Shown piece by piece: positions 47,571-56,386 of a DNA stretch of 64,000 nt. A model generated the notes under the pieces. It searched no databases and was not told where the DNA came from. It saw nothing but the letters and a program-made list of their open reading frames with translations. Position numbers and translations under genes: made by a program. How positions within the stretch are numbered: the first letter of the stretch is position 1; each line of letters starts with the position of its first letter. The stretch covers positions 35,529 through 99,528 of the forward strand of contig NZ_BILY01000024.1 of the NCBI RefSeq assembly GCF_004000805.1. Reading direction: 5' to 3'. The stretch comes from Paenibacillus glycanilyticus NBRC 16618 (GTDB lineage: Bacteria > Bacillota > Bacilli > Paenibacillales > Paenibacillaceae).

Positions 47571-49416
47571 CGCCCGTTTTACCTCCTATAGCAGGCAGTG
47601 GTATTGCGATAATTACCGTTGTCCCTTTTCCTACTTCACTTGTAATCCGCATGCCATAAGGCTCACCGTACATCAGAACAATACGGCGGTGAACATTTGG
47701 CAAGCCAATCCCTCTTCTTCCTTTACCTTCCGGCAAAGGATAGTTTCGGTTAAGGCCCGAATGCTGCAGCATCGTCTGCAGCTCTTTCAAGGCACCCTCT
47801 TCTATTCCTACTCCATTATCTTCAATGACAATCCGCAGCTCGTTAGCTTCTTCATCCGCCACAGCGGACACCCGCAGAAGCCCGGGCCGGTCAAGCGGCT
47901 CAAGACCGCTCTTCACCGCATTTTCAATAACAGGCTGAATCGTCATCTTTGGAACGATCGCACCGAGCCATCTATTGTCCACCTGAATCTCCGTGCTAAC
48001 ACGGCCTATAAGGCGGTTCTCAATAATTGTCATGTAATGGCGCATTTGCTCAAGCTCCTGGCCAAGCGTTGTCTTCGAAGCTTCTTCCCAGTCGCTGCTG
48101 TATCGAAACATATGGGACAATGATAAAATAACGCGGCCAAGCCGATCATTCTCGCGTTCGTCCAGCATCCAATAAATCATATCCAGCGTATTGTACAGGA
48201 AATGCGGATTAACCTGGGATTGGAGTGCCTGCAGCTCCGCGTTTTTTTCGCTTATGGAGGAAAGCGTTATGCGTTCAATAAGTTCATCCATTCGCTGCAC
48301 CATCCGGTTGAAGGAAGAGACCAGACTGTTGATCTCCTCGAATGATTTGACGTCCACCGAGCCTCTGAAATTACCTAGCTCCACCTGCTTCATCTCTCTG
48401 ATCAAGAGCTTCAGCGGAGAGGATATATTCCGCGAGATCAAGGTTGCCAGCATAATCGACAACAAGATAACCGCGATAATGACGGCAAGCAGATATAATC
48501 TAGTCTGCACCAATTCTTCGCTAATGTCTGCCTTCGGTGTCAGCCCAAATACCGTCCAATCCGCTACAGCTGTTTTGGCAGCAACCATTAATTGATTGGT
48601 CTTATTATCAACCACGATCTCATTACCCTTAGGTCTAGGCAACCCGTTAAAAGAAGGTACCGCCTGCGGCTCGCCAGCTGGCTCCATCGACAGATCATCC
48701 TGATTTTTATCCGTCGATGCGATTACGCCATTGTTCTTATCAACGATAAATACCCGGCTGTTTGGGCTGATCGACGCGTTAGACAAGGCCGATAGAATCG
48801 GATTTGGATCGGACTCGATCAAGACAATGCCAACCGGCTTATAATTATTAAGATCAAACAGCTGGCGTCCGAATACAAATACAGGCTCTGGCAGCATGCT
48901 GTTAATAACCGAGCCTTTCATTAAGCCAAGCCATACCATTTCGCCTTTTGAATTTTTAAGTTTGCTGTACCAATCTGCAGACGTATAATCCTGATTAACT
49001 AGACCGGCAAAACGCCGTTCATAGTTGTACAGCTTTCCGCCATTGGTCATAACATGGATGCCTACAATATCATCTCGCGAAAAGTATGCGGCTCCAATAA
49101 TATTCGTAATCGCCCGTTCATTCATGACACTGACGCTTATATTCTTCTCTTTGTCTGCTTCCTTAAGCAGTCTGGTCAATTCATAGTTACTGTTAAGCGA
49201 TTTGGTCACGCTGTCATATCCTTCAAGAAGCAAATCAAATAACCCCACCGTTTGGGAAACGTTCTTCTCCGCGAGATCACTGATTTTTGAATGAATAATC
49301 TGGGCTGTCTTTTGATAATAGAGGAAGCTGACCAAGATGAGCAGCGTCATCATCGATGAAAACAGCAATAAAAACAACCGATTCTGTATAGAGTGCATTC
49401 CATGATAACGAGCCAA
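47548..49416 (-). CDS. YesM-like sensor histidine kinase
   Basis: A 622-residue kinase of the LytS/YesM class. TM1 (about residues 12-32), an external Cache-like domain, TM2 (about 303-323), HAMP (about 325-377), a His_kinase domain with QSQVNPHFLYNTLDMIYWML (phospho-His in NPHFLYN, about 416), and a C-terminal HATPase (VIENAVKSG, DNGVGI, GIGLPN). It senses an external signal, in this family often a sugar or its binding protein. The start is TTG 49416, with AGGAGG 8 bases upstream. A strong hairpin lies between it and the permease gene upstream. Confidence 0.92.
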   Translation of the reverse strand: MARYHGMHSIQNRLFLLLFSSMMTLLILVSFLYYQKTAQIIHSKISDLAEKNVSQTVGLFDLLLEGYDSVTKSLNSNYELTRLLKEADKEKNISVSVMNERAITNIIGAAYFSRDDIVGIHVMTNGGKLYNYERRFAGLVNQDYTSADWYSKLKNSKGEMVWLGLMKGSVINSMLPEPVFVFGRQLFDLNNYKPVGIVLIESDPNPILSALSNASISPNSRVFIVDKNNGVIASTDKNQDDLSMEPAGEPQAVPSFNGLPRPKGNEIVVDNKTNQLMVAAKTAVADWTVFGLTPKADISEELVQTRLYLLAVIIAVILLSIMLATLISRNISSPLKLLIREMKQVELGNFRGSVDVKSFEEINSLVSSFNRMVQRMDELIERITLSSISEKNAELQALQSQVNPHFLYNTLDMIYWMLDERENDRLGRVILSLSHMFRYSSDWEEASKTTLGQELEQMRHYMTIIENRLIGRVSTEIQVDNRWLGAIVPKMTIQPVIENAVKSGLEPLDRPGLLRVSAVADEEANELRIVIEDNGVGIEEGALKELQTMLQHSGLNRNYPLPEGKGRRGIGLPNVHRRIVLMYGEPYGMRITSEVGKGTTVIIAIPLPAIGGKTGDEHINRG

Positions 49417-49467
49417 CTTTGGATCCTCCTAAAAGAATAATGCTCATTCCCTCATTGTAACACATGG

Positions 49468-49507
49468 CGAAACGGTTACGCTGACCTTTGGCAGCGCAAC
49501 CGTTTCG
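49468..49507 (-). terminator. Hairpin between the sugar permease and the kinase gene
   Basis: Arms CGAAACGGTT-GCGCTG and CAGCG-TAACCGTTTCG pair with one bulge. There is no U run directly after it on the minus strand, so it may stabilise or attenuate the upstream mRNA rather than fully terminate it. Confidence 0.5.
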
Positions 49508-49557
49508 TATAGTAAAAATTTACGATTTCCTAAAATTCAAAAAAGCGGGGAAGGGGA

Positions 49558-50433
49558 TTAACCCTTCACCGCGCCTGCTACCATGCCTTTTGTAATCTTA
49601 TCTGCGAGCAAGAAGTAAATAATAATGACCGGCAGCGCCCCGAGAACGAGGAATGCGCCAATCGCTCCGTAGTTAACCGAATACTGGCTGACGAAGCTGT
49701 ATACCCCGAACGGCAATGTTTTGAGACGTTCAGTCGAAATAAAGGTTGCGGCCAGGATGTACTCGTTCCAGATATTGATAAAGGTCAGAATACATACCGT
49801 CATCATCGGCGGAACCGACACCGGCAAGATAATGCTCCAGAATATCCGGAAGACGCCTGCTCCATCCACGATTGCCGATTCTTCAATTTCATTAGGAATC
49901 GACTTCATGAATCCGCTTAGAATAAATACGGCAATTGGCGTTTGGAATGCGATGTAAGGCAGAATAAGCGACCAATGCGTATTCAGGATATGAATGTTTT
50001 TGAAGATGATCATCAGCGGCAAGAGTGTTGCCTGCATCGGAATCATCATCCCGATCAGGAAGAGCACCATAACGGCTTGACCGTATTTCCACTTGAAGCG
50101 GCTGATGGCAAACGATACTAGCGAGCTGAGGAACAATACGCCAACCATTGTAATCAAGGTAACCTTCAAGCTGTTAAGCAAATATTTAACGTAATTGCCC
50201 GACTCCATCGCAGCAGTATAGTTGCCCCACTGTAGAGCATGCGGCAGAGCAAAGAATTGGCCGGACAAAATTTCTTCGTTAGTCTTTAACGAATAGATAG
50301 CCAGCCACAAGAGCGGATACAATTGGGTGACTATCAGAGCTGACAGAAGAATCCACATCAATATTTTCCCGATCGAAAATTTTCTTTGCGGCTTTATTCT
50401 TGGCAGCGCTGCTGTAGTTGTACTTTGGCTCAT
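49558..50433 (-). CDS. Carbohydrate ABC permease, MalG/LacG type
   Basis: A 291-residue inner-membrane permease with six membrane segments and the EAA loop ESAIVDGAGVFRIFWSIILP (about residues 203-222), which docks the ATPase. It works with the LacF-type permease 18 bases upstream and the binding lipoprotein. AAGGAGGG precedes the ATG. Confidence 0.93.
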   Translation of the reverse strand: MSQSTTTAALPRIKPQRKFSIGKILMWILLSALIVTQLYPLLWLAIYSLKTNEEILSGQFFALPHALQWGNYTAAMESGNYVKYLLNSLKVTLITMVGVLFLSSLVSFAISRFKWKYGQAVMVLFLIGMMIPMQATLLPLMIIFKNIHILNTHWSLILPYIAFQTPIAVFILSGFMKSIPNEIEESAIVDGAGVFRIFWSIILPVSVPPMMTVCILTFINIWNEYILAATFISTERLKTLPFGVYSFVSQYSVNYGAIGAFLVLGALPVIIIYFLLADKITKGMVAGAVKG

Positions 50434-50451
50434 AGTCGTATCCCTCCTTCG

Positions 50452-51342
50452 TTACGTGTATTTCCGTTCCAGACGGTTGAATCCATAGTTGATGACCACT
50501 GTTGCTACAAGACAGACTACAACCAGAATGGCTGCAATGGCACTTCCGTATCCGTATTTCATCGATAGGATTGACATTCTGTACATATGCGTCGCGATAA
50601 CGTCCGTTGCATTACCCGGACCGCCGCCTGTCATAACCATAATCATGTCGAACGATTGCAGCGAGCCGATAAAGGCAAGAACAATCGAAATCTTGAAGAT
50701 CGGAACGTTCATTGGCAAAGTAATATACCAGTCAGCCTTCAAGCCTTCAGCGCCGTCAATCTTGGCGGCTTCATAAATATCCGACGGAATGTTCTGGATA
50801 CCCGTGAACTGAATGAGAGTGTGATAACCAAGGTATTGCCATAAAGCAACGAAGTACAAGCTGTACATCGCGATATCTGGATCCGTCAACCACTGCTGGG
50901 ACCAGCTGTGCAGGCCTACCCAGTCAAGCACCTGGTTAAGCATGCCGCCCATGGACGCAGGGTTGTAGATAGTTTTCCAAAGTTGTCCGATAATAACAAC
51001 CGACAAAATTACCGGCATAAAATAACTGGATACAAGGAAATTCGGCTTCTTTACGAAGCGGCTAAGTAAGATTGCGACAAACAGAGCAATAGGAATTTCT
51101 AGCATGGAAAATACAGCAAACATCAGGGTATGGCGTACAGCCGGCCAAAATACGGCGTCATGGAATAACAATTTGTTGAAGTTGTCCAGACCGATAAATT
51201 TTGATGCTCCGATCCCGTTCCATTCAAGCGTACTCGTATACAGGGAAACGATGATTGGAACAAAAACCAGACAGACATAGAGTAACAAACACGGCAGCAC
51301 GAACAGCGCTATCGTCAACTTCGAAACCTTCAGTACGTTCAT
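50452..51342 (-). CDS. Carbohydrate ABC permease, MalF/LacF type
   Basis: A 296-residue permease with six membrane segments and the EAA motif YEAAKIDGAEGLKADWYITL (about residues 190-209). It is the second component of a sugar importer. AGGAGGG precedes the ATG. A strong hairpin at 51388-51418 separates it from the binding-protein gene. Confidence 0.93.
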   Translation of the reverse strand: MNVLKVSKLTIALFVLPCLLLYVCLVFVPIIVSLYTSTLEWNGIGASKFIGLDNFNKLLFHDAVFWPAVRHTLMFAVFSMLEIPIALFVAILLSRFVKKPNFLVSSYFMPVILSVVIIGQLWKTIYNPASMGGMLNQVLDWVGLHSWSQQWLTDPDIAMYSLYFVALWQYLGYHTLIQFTGIQNIPSDIYEAAKIDGAEGLKADWYITLPMNVPIFKISIVLAFIGSLQSFDMIMVMTGGGPGNATDVIATHMYRMSILSMKYGYGSAIAAILVVVCLVATVVINYGFNRLERKYT

Positions 51343-51387
51343 CTCGTGTGCCCTCCTATCTTTTAGCTATTTTTTTAACATCCGTAC

Positions 51388-51418
51388 AAAAGGGGTTCCT
51401 GGGAGAGAACCCCTTTTT
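51388..51418 (-). promoter_or_regulatory. Stem-loop between the binding-protein and permease genes
   Basis: Arms AAAAGGGGTTC/GAACCCCTTTT around an 8-base loop, lying 45 bases after the binding-protein stop. In binding-protein-dependent operons such hairpins often stabilise or partially terminate the upstream message, so that the binding protein is made in excess. Confidence 0.7.
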
Positions 51419-51462
51419 GCACGGTGTGCAGCTTTTTTTGTATTTTATCTTTTGTTTAAAGC

Positions 51463-52836
51463 TTATTTATTGCTTTCGAAGGCCGTTTGATGTTCTTTTG
51501 CAACTTCAGCCGAATCTTTCTTCTGAACGAAGATGTTTTGGATAGAAGTCAAGTGGCCTTGGGAAGTACCAGGGTTCATTGTGTTATCGAACGACAGGTC
51601 GCCGCCTTTAACATCTTTGAACAGGTCCAGTACGCTGATCGCCATGTCGGAGTAGCCAGCAGCTTTGAAGTCGCCGTCAACTTTTTGAGCAAGACCTACA
51701 GCGCCTTTAACCGCAAACGCTTCTTTAGGGAAGTTCAGCATGAAGTAGTTCAGGAAATCTTTTGTTTCTTGCAGGTGTTTGCTGTCTGCAGAGATCGCGA
51801 ATGCGGAACCTGGAGCAAGCATGAATTGGTTAGGGTCGCCTTTGCCGTTAACCGTAGGGAATTTGAATACGCCTACTTTATCCTTCAGAGCTTCGGAAGT
51901 TTCGATACCACCAGTTGCCCACGAACCCATGTAGTACATTGCAGCTTTACCCGTTTTGAAAATGTTCTCGCCAGCGTTATAGTCGAACGATGTAACGCCT
52001 TCTTGGAACGCTCCTGCTTGAATCAGGTTTTGCATAGCGTCTACAGCTTCAACGAATGCCGGATCTTCGAATGTTTTCTTGCCAGCTACAACATCAGACA
52101 GGAAGCCAGGGCCGCCGTTTGTGCGAAGCAGGATGTTCATGAACAGGAACGAACCCGTCCAAGTATCTTTTTCACCGATTGCCATTGGCTGGATGCCTTT
52201 AGCTTTCAGCGTTTTAACGTCCGCGATCATTTCTTCGAATGTTGTTGGCGGGTTAGCGATGCCAGCTTGTTGGAACAGATCTTTGTTGTAGTAAACTACG
52301 CCGATGTTGTTGCCGTCCGGCAAGGCGTACAAGTTATTGTCGAATGTATAGAAGTCAAGAACGCCGTCTTGGAATGTATCCTTCAGGCCGTTTTGCTCAA
52401 CCATGTCGTTCAGCGGTGCAAACAGTTTTGCATCAACGTACGGCTGCATTTGAGCTGCCGGGTTAACGATTGTGATGTCCGGCACTTCATGCGAAGCTGC
52501 TTGCGTTTTCAGCTTTTGTTTTTGTTGGTCTGTATTCAAGGAGTCCAGCTCGATCTTCACGTTTGGATGATCAGTTTCGTATTGTTTTACGATCTTTTTC
52601 ATCATGCCGTTTTTAGGATCCGTTGGATCTGGGTAAATGTTCTGGAAAGTAATCGTAACTTTCTCGTTGCTTGCCGGCTTCTCTGTAGCCGCGTTAGTTG
52701 CTCCCGCATTGTTGGAAGCGCCGGAGTTGGCATTTTTATCGCCGTTATTGTTATTCGAGCCGCATGCTGTCAAGCTGATTGCCAAGGAACCTGCAAGTAC
52801 AAGACCAAGAACGCTCTTCATATTCATTTTAGCCAT
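51463..52836 (-). CDS. Sugar-binding lipoprotein of an ABC importer
   Basis: A 457-residue family-1 extracellular solute-binding protein. The lipoprotein signal ends SLTACG (Cys about residue 25), followed by an Asn/Ala/Gly-rich linker (about 26-50). The mature fold shows ITIVNPAAQMQPYVD, LPDGNNIGVVYYNKDLF and AMYYMGSWATGG, all usual for oligosaccharide-binding proteins. There is no ATPase gene in the cluster, so the system probably uses a shared MsmX-type ATPase. AAGGGGG precedes the ATG. Confidence 0.93.
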   Translation of the reverse strand: MAKMNMKSVLGLVLAGSLAISLTACGSNNNNGDKNANSGASNNAGATNAATEKPASNEKVTITFQNIYPDPTDPKNGMMKKIVKQYETDHPNVKIELDSLNTDQQKQKLKTQAASHEVPDITIVNPAAQMQPYVDAKLFAPLNDMVEQNGLKDTFQDGVLDFYTFDNNLYALPDGNNIGVVYYNKDLFQQAGIANPPTTFEEMIADVKTLKAKGIQPMAIGEKDTWTGSFLFMNILLRTNGGPGFLSDVVAGKKTFEDPAFVEAVDAMQNLIQAGAFQEGVTSFDYNAGENIFKTGKAAMYYMGSWATGGIETSEALKDKVGVFKFPTVNGKGDPNQFMLAPGSAFAISADSKHLQETKDFLNYFMLNFPKEAFAVKGAVGLAQKVDGDFKAAGYSDMAISVLDLFKDVKGGDLSFDNTMNPGTSQGHLTSIQNIFVQKKDSAEVAKEHQTAFESNK

Positions 52837-53062
52837 TTGTTTATCCCCCTTGTTTGTGATGCTTTTATTATCTTGAAATCTGCAAGCCCTTACAATGCGT
52901 GAACTTAGGATATCAGGTAGGTTTTCTTTAGGTCTTGAGATTCCCCACCTTGAAAAAGCCCACTCGAATAATGTCGAACCTTACTGAACCATGCGGTTAT
53001 TATTTGTTCTTTCATGCCCCGAAATCCCTTCCGGAACGGATTGCCAGGTTATGAGCTGACAG

Positions 53063-53106
53063 AAAAAAAGCTGCATCCTGGGTCCGATTGACCGAAGGAT
53101 GCAGCT
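53063..53106 (-). terminator. Terminator after the deacetylase gene
   Basis: Arms AGCTGCATCCT/AGGATGCAGCT with seven U on the minus strand. On the plus strand the right arm is also followed by U, so it is bidirectional. Apart from this and the probable promoter region of the sugar operon, 52837-53131 shows nothing I can support. Confidence 0.88.
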
Positions 53107-53131
53107 CTTTTTATTGGGAAATTCGATTGTT

Positions 53132-54352
53132 TTATGCCGCCGTCGCCGTAATTTTGTATTGCTTCTTATGCTTGCTCCAGCTGAACTTCATGCCTTTCAT
53201 CTTGCAATACTCCTTTAGCGGAATCATCACGCCATTGGGTCCTTTGTAGGGCTGCTCCTTAAAAGCGGCATTCTGGCCGTCCATATGGACCATAACCGGG
53301 GCATTGTCCAGATCCAGCGCCTTCAGCTTCTCCATAAGCTGTTTGGCTGACTCCCCTTCCCTCGCGCCGTTCACGCGGAAGCCGTTTGTCTGTCCGCGTC
53401 CGTTGATCCCTTCTTTGACCGTAAAGGACAACGAAATGCCTACTTCCTTCAAAATATCCAGTACTTCCGCATTATAAGCCCCGTAAGGAAAAGCGATAAT
53501 GCCCTTTGTATTGCCAAGCTCCGCTTTCAAGTGCTGCTCCGCTTTCTCGAGATCCGTCTTCACGCGGGTATGATATTCCTCGTCCGTCTCGACGCGCTGC
53601 TCTTTCTTCAAATATTGATGGCGGGTCAGAACCGGCTTCGTCAAGCCGTCGGCGCGCATAACGCCGTATTTGTGGCTGTCATACGTATGGTTATAGAAGG
53701 ACATGCCGGACTTTTGCATCTCGCGCATCTGGGTCCAGGTCATTTTCGGACGGCCGACCTGCTTCGGTTTGTCCGCATTGTCCGCACCGGAGACAATCAC
53801 GAAGTTAACCGCCGGGTAGTTGTGCTGTTTCAGCACCGGGAAAGCCTTCGTATAGAAGCTCTCATACCCGTCGTCAAAGGTCAGCAGTACCGCATTATCC
53901 GGCACATTGCCTTTATTCGCGATAAAATCCGCATATTGATCGATGGAAATGACATGGAATCCGTCTGCCTTCAGCAGTTCCATCTGCTCCTTGAACAAAT
54001 CAAGCGAAATAGCCGACTCGGCCTCCGCGTTATTGGTTTTCTTCACCGTCTTATCCGATAGGTCATGATACATGAGTACGGCAACCTTGTCCGAATAGTA
54101 AATGCCGTTCGTTCCCGGATTCTCCAGGGTCCATTCCAGCTTGGATTTAAAGGTCGACTCCAGGAATGCGGCCGGCACCATCGGCTCGCCGTCAACCAGA
54201 TCCACGGCAGGCGGCTGCTTGAGCTTCTCGCCGTTGACATAAAAGCTGACCGATTGATTGCTTTCCGGCACGGAACAAGCAACGGCTATGAGCCCTAAAC
54301 ATATGAGCAGCAGAGTAACATTGGTCCAAAGAGCTACACGAGCACGAATCAT
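53132..54352 (-). CDS. Polysaccharide deacetylase with split copper-amine-oxidase-type stalk domain
   Basis: A 406-residue surface protein. The N-terminal membrane/lipoprotein-type signal ends LIAVAC (about residue 26). The NodB catalytic domain (about 90-340) shows LTFDDGYESFY (metal and catalytic Asp), FYNHTYDSH (His ligands) and AFPYGAYNAE. Before it is SFYVNGEKLKQPPAVDLVDG, and after it GVMIPLKEYCKMKGMKFSWS; both resemble halves of the copper-amine-oxidase N-terminal (stalk) domain common in Paenibacillus envelope proteins. It probably removes acetyl groups from peptidoglycan or another wall polymer. GGGGGAAG precedes the ATG. Confidence 0.9.
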   Translation of the reverse strand: MIRARVALWTNVTLLLICLGLIAVACSVPESNQSVSFYVNGEKLKQPPAVDLVDGEPMVPAAFLESTFKSKLEWTLENPGTNGIYYSDKVAVLMYHDLSDKTVKKTNNAEAESAISLDLFKEQMELLKADGFHVISIDQYADFIANKGNVPDNAVLLTFDDGYESFYTKAFPVLKQHNYPAVNFVIVSGADNADKPKQVGRPKMTWTQMREMQKSGMSFYNHTYDSHKYGVMRADGLTKPVLTRHQYLKKEQRVETDEEYHTRVKTDLEKAEQHLKAELGNTKGIIAFPYGAYNAEVLDILKEVGISLSFTVKEGINGRGQTNGFRVNGAREGESAKQLMEKLKALDLDNAPVMVHMDGQNAAFKEQPYKGPNGVMIPLKEYCKMKGMKFSWSKHKKQYKITATAA

Positions 54353-54529
54353 TCACTTACTTCCCCCTAAATAATCAATCCATTTCATAGTTTTACAAAT
54401 ACTGGACATCATTAGACAAAAAAAATATCCGCGATCTAATACAACTATTAAACGCAGTATACGGCTGGAATGTTGCTCCATTATGATAATTTTTTAATGT
54501 ACAATTCATTATATAGGGAGGGGAATGAA

Positions 54530-55159
54530 ATGAAAATCGCTATTTTCGGGGCAACAGGCCGTGTCGGGCGTATGGTTACGACTCTTGCGCTTCGCGACGG
54601 TCATACGGTGAAAGCTCTCGTGCGTACGCCGGATAAATTAAAGGAGCTGGCGGACAGCTCGCCCGGACTGAAACTCGTGGAAGGGAATGCGGCTTCCGCC
54701 GAGGACGTCGGCGAAGCCGTATCCGGGACGGATGCCGTCATCAGCGCATTAAGCACCGACGGCGGTTCTCTCTTATCGGACAGCTTCCCGCTTATTCTCG
54801 AAGCCATGAACCGGCTTGAGATTAGACGGATTGTCGCCATTGGCACGGCTGGAGTACTGGATAGCCGGACTGAACCGGGCTTGCTGCGGTATCAATCGAG
54901 CGAATCAAGAAGAACGCTCACCCGTGCCGCTGAGGAGCATCATGCGGTGCTGCGGCTATTGGAGGAATCCCGGCTCGATTGGACGCTGGTCTGCCCGACT
55001 TATTTGCCCGACGGTCCGGCCGAGGGAGGTTATCGCGTAGAGCGCGGCTGCCTTCCGGAGAATGGAACCCGGATTACGACAGGCGATACCGCCGAATTCG
55101 CCTATGCACAGCTGTTCAGCGAGCAATACATAAGGACGAAGGCGGGTATTGCCTATTAG
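54530..55159 (+). CDS. NAD(P)-binding oxidoreductase, atypical SDR (YwnB/BVR-B-like)
   Basis: A 209-residue protein that starts MKIAIFGATGRVGRMVTTLA, with the Rossmann motif GATGRVG. It lacks the Tyr-x3-Lys of classical short-chain dehydrogenases and resembles flavin-reductase/NmrA-like atypical SDRs. It may reduce flavin or act as a redox sensor. GGGAGGGG lies 6 bases before the ATG at 54530. Monocistronic with a bidirectional terminator. Confidence 0.85.
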   Translation: MKIAIFGATGRVGRMVTTLALRDGHTVKALVRTPDKLKELADSSPGLKLVEGNAASAEDVGEAVSGTDAVISALSTDGGSLLSDSFPLILEAMNRLEIRRIVAIGTAGVLDSRTEPGLLRYQSSESRRTLTRAAEEHHAVLRLLEESRLDWTLVCPTYLPDGPAEGGYRVERGCLPENGTRITTGDTAEFAYAQLFSEQYIRTKAGIAY

Positions 55160-55160
55160 A

Positions 55161-55206
55161 AAAAAAGCCGGGCTTTTGCGTTTTAATGCGCAAAGCCCGG
55201 CTTTTT
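55161..55206. terminator. Bidirectional terminator between the oxidoreductase and gpx
   Basis: Arms AAAAAGCCGGGCTTT-TGCG and CGCAAAGCCCGGCTTTTT. U runs on both strands serve the two converging genes. Confidence 0.9.
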
Positions 55207-55220
55207 CTCAAGTTGGCGAA

Positions 55221-55703
55221 TTACTTACTAAGCAGCGCCTGGATCTCGGAGTCGATTCGCTCCGGCGTCACGTTTGGTCCAAACCGCTTTACAACCTTGC
55301 CTTCCTTGTTCACCAGGAACTTCGTAAAGTTCCATTTGATGCGCTTCGAACCAAGAATGCCGCGCGCGTCTTTTTTCAGCTTTTGGAACAGGGGATGCGC
55401 AGTGTCGCCGTTAACGTCAATTCTTGCGTACAGCGGGAAGTTCACGCCAAAGTTCAGCTCGCAGGACTGCGCAATCTCCGCGTTATTCTCAAGCTCCTGA
55501 TTCATAAACTGGCTGCTCGGGAAGCCTAATACGGCAAAGCCCTTCTCTTTGTACGTGTCATGGAGCTTCTGCAATCCTTTGAATTGCGGAGCGAATCCGC
55601 ATTTGGTCGCCGTATTTACGATCAACAGTACTTGGCCTTTGTACGGGGCCAGCGTTTGCTTCTCGCCTTTGATCGTGTTTACTTCAATATTGTATAAAGA
55701 CAT
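55221..55703 (-). CDS. Glutathione peroxidase-family thiol peroxidase
   Basis: A 160-residue peroxidase. The peroxidatic Cys is in VNTATKCGFAPQ (about residue 36), the family Gln in GFPSSQFMNQE (about 71) and the Trp-Asn pair in KWNFTKFLV (about 124). In Bacilli such enzymes usually use thioredoxin and remove organic hydroperoxides. It is divergent from an OhrR-type gene. Its promoter (TTGACA, 17 bp, TACAAT) carries an OhrR-like operator over the -10. AAAGGAG precedes the ATG. Confidence 0.92.
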   Translation of the reverse strand: MSLYNIEVNTIKGEKQTLAPYKGQVLLIVNTATKCGFAPQFKGLQKLHDTYKEKGFAVLGFPSSQFMNQELENNAEIAQSCELNFGVNFPLYARIDVNGDTAHPLFQKLKKDARGILGSKRIKWNFTKFLVNKEGKVVKRFGPNVTPERIDSEIQALLSK

Positions 55704-55742
55704 TTGTGATACAGCTCCTTTTAAAATGAATTGTTATTGATT

Positions 55743-55773
55743 AAATTGTATGCAATTTATATAGCAATGTCAA
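55743..55773 (-). promoter_or_regulatory. gpx promoter with OhrR-like operator
   Basis: On the minus strand TTGACA (55768-55773), 17 bp, TACAAT (55745-55750). The palindrome AAATTG-TATG-CAATTT (55743-55758) covers the -10 and part of the spacer. Confidence 0.8.
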
Positions 55774-55791
55774 ATACCGATTTTTTCTTTT

Positions 55792-55850
55792 TTGACACGT
55801 TTCAGAGGCGGTGCTACAATACAGTCACCCAATTAATTTGCATACAATTT
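55792..55850 (+). promoter_or_regulatory. ohrR promoter with OhrR-like operator
   Basis: TTGACA (55792-55797), 17 bp, TACAAT (55815-55820). The second operator copy, AATTTGCATACAATTT (55835-55850), lies just after the predicted start near 55828. It is the reverse complement of the gpx operator with one mismatch, and both are followed by ATATAG. Confidence 0.8.
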
Positions 55851-55890
55851 ATATAGAGAAGATTAAATCAACAAAGGGGCTGCTGCCATT

Positions 55891-56331
55891 ATGGACACCA
55901 ACGAACTGCTGAAGCTGGAAAATCAGCTGTGCTTTGCTTTTTATTCATGCTCGAGAGAAATTACGAAGCTGTACCGTCCTTTACTCGCCGAGCTTGGTCT
56001 TACTTATACCCAGTACATTACGATGCTTGCCTTGTGGGAGCAGGACAATGTATCCGTGAAGGAGCTTGGTTCCAAGCTCCTTCTCGATTCCGGAACGCTC
56101 ACGCCGCTGCTTAAGAAGCTGGAATCCATGGGGCTTCTGACAAGGGCGCGGGATAAATCCGATGAACGGCATTTGGTCGTCCGCCTAACCGAGCAAGGTC
56201 AGGCGCTTAAGGATAAAGCCTCTTGCGTGCCCCTGCGGCTATTTGAAGGTACGACGGTTATGCCGGAAGAGATCTTCGCGCTGCGAAATCAGGTGCAGAC
56301 GCTGATGAGCAAGATTAACGACGCAACCTAA
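55891..56331 (+). CDS. ohrR: OhrR-type MarR-family peroxide sensor
   Basis: A 146-residue repressor matching the OhrR branch. The sensing Cys is residue 14 (ENQLCFAFY), with Tyr 28 and Tyr 39 at the positions that hydrogen-bond it in Bacillus OhrR (Cys15, Tyr29, Tyr40). A winged HTH covers about residues 53-98 (KELGSKLLLDSGTLTPLLKK). A second Cys at 112 (KASCVPLRLF) could be a resolving Cys, as in 2-Cys OhrR proteins. Organic hydroperoxides would oxidise Cys14 and release DNA. It probably represses itself and the divergent peroxidase; no ohrA gene is beside it. Confidence 0.92.
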   Translation: MDTNELLKLENQLCFAFYSCSREITKLYRPLLAELGLTYTQYITMLALWEQDNVSVKELGSKLLLDSGTLTPLLKKLESMGLLTRARDKSDERHLVVRLTEQGQALKDKASCVPLRLFEGTTVMPEEIFALRNQVQTLMSKINDAT

Positions 56332-56333
56332 TA

Positions 56334-56376
56334 GGAGAAGGCTTTCTGTTACAAACAGGAAGCCTTCTCCTTTTTT
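56334..56376 (+). terminator. Terminator after ohrR
   Basis: Arms GGAGAAGGCTT-CTGTT and ACAGG-AAGCCTTCTCC, followed by six U. Confidence 0.92.
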
Positions 56377-56386
56377 GTTATGCCTA

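Noticed and set aside
51487..52902. A 471-codon plus-strand frame opposite the sugar-binding protein gene
   Set aside because: Cys/Phe/Val-rich translation is typical of the antisense of a codon-biased highly expressed gene. There is no ribosome-binding site or domain.
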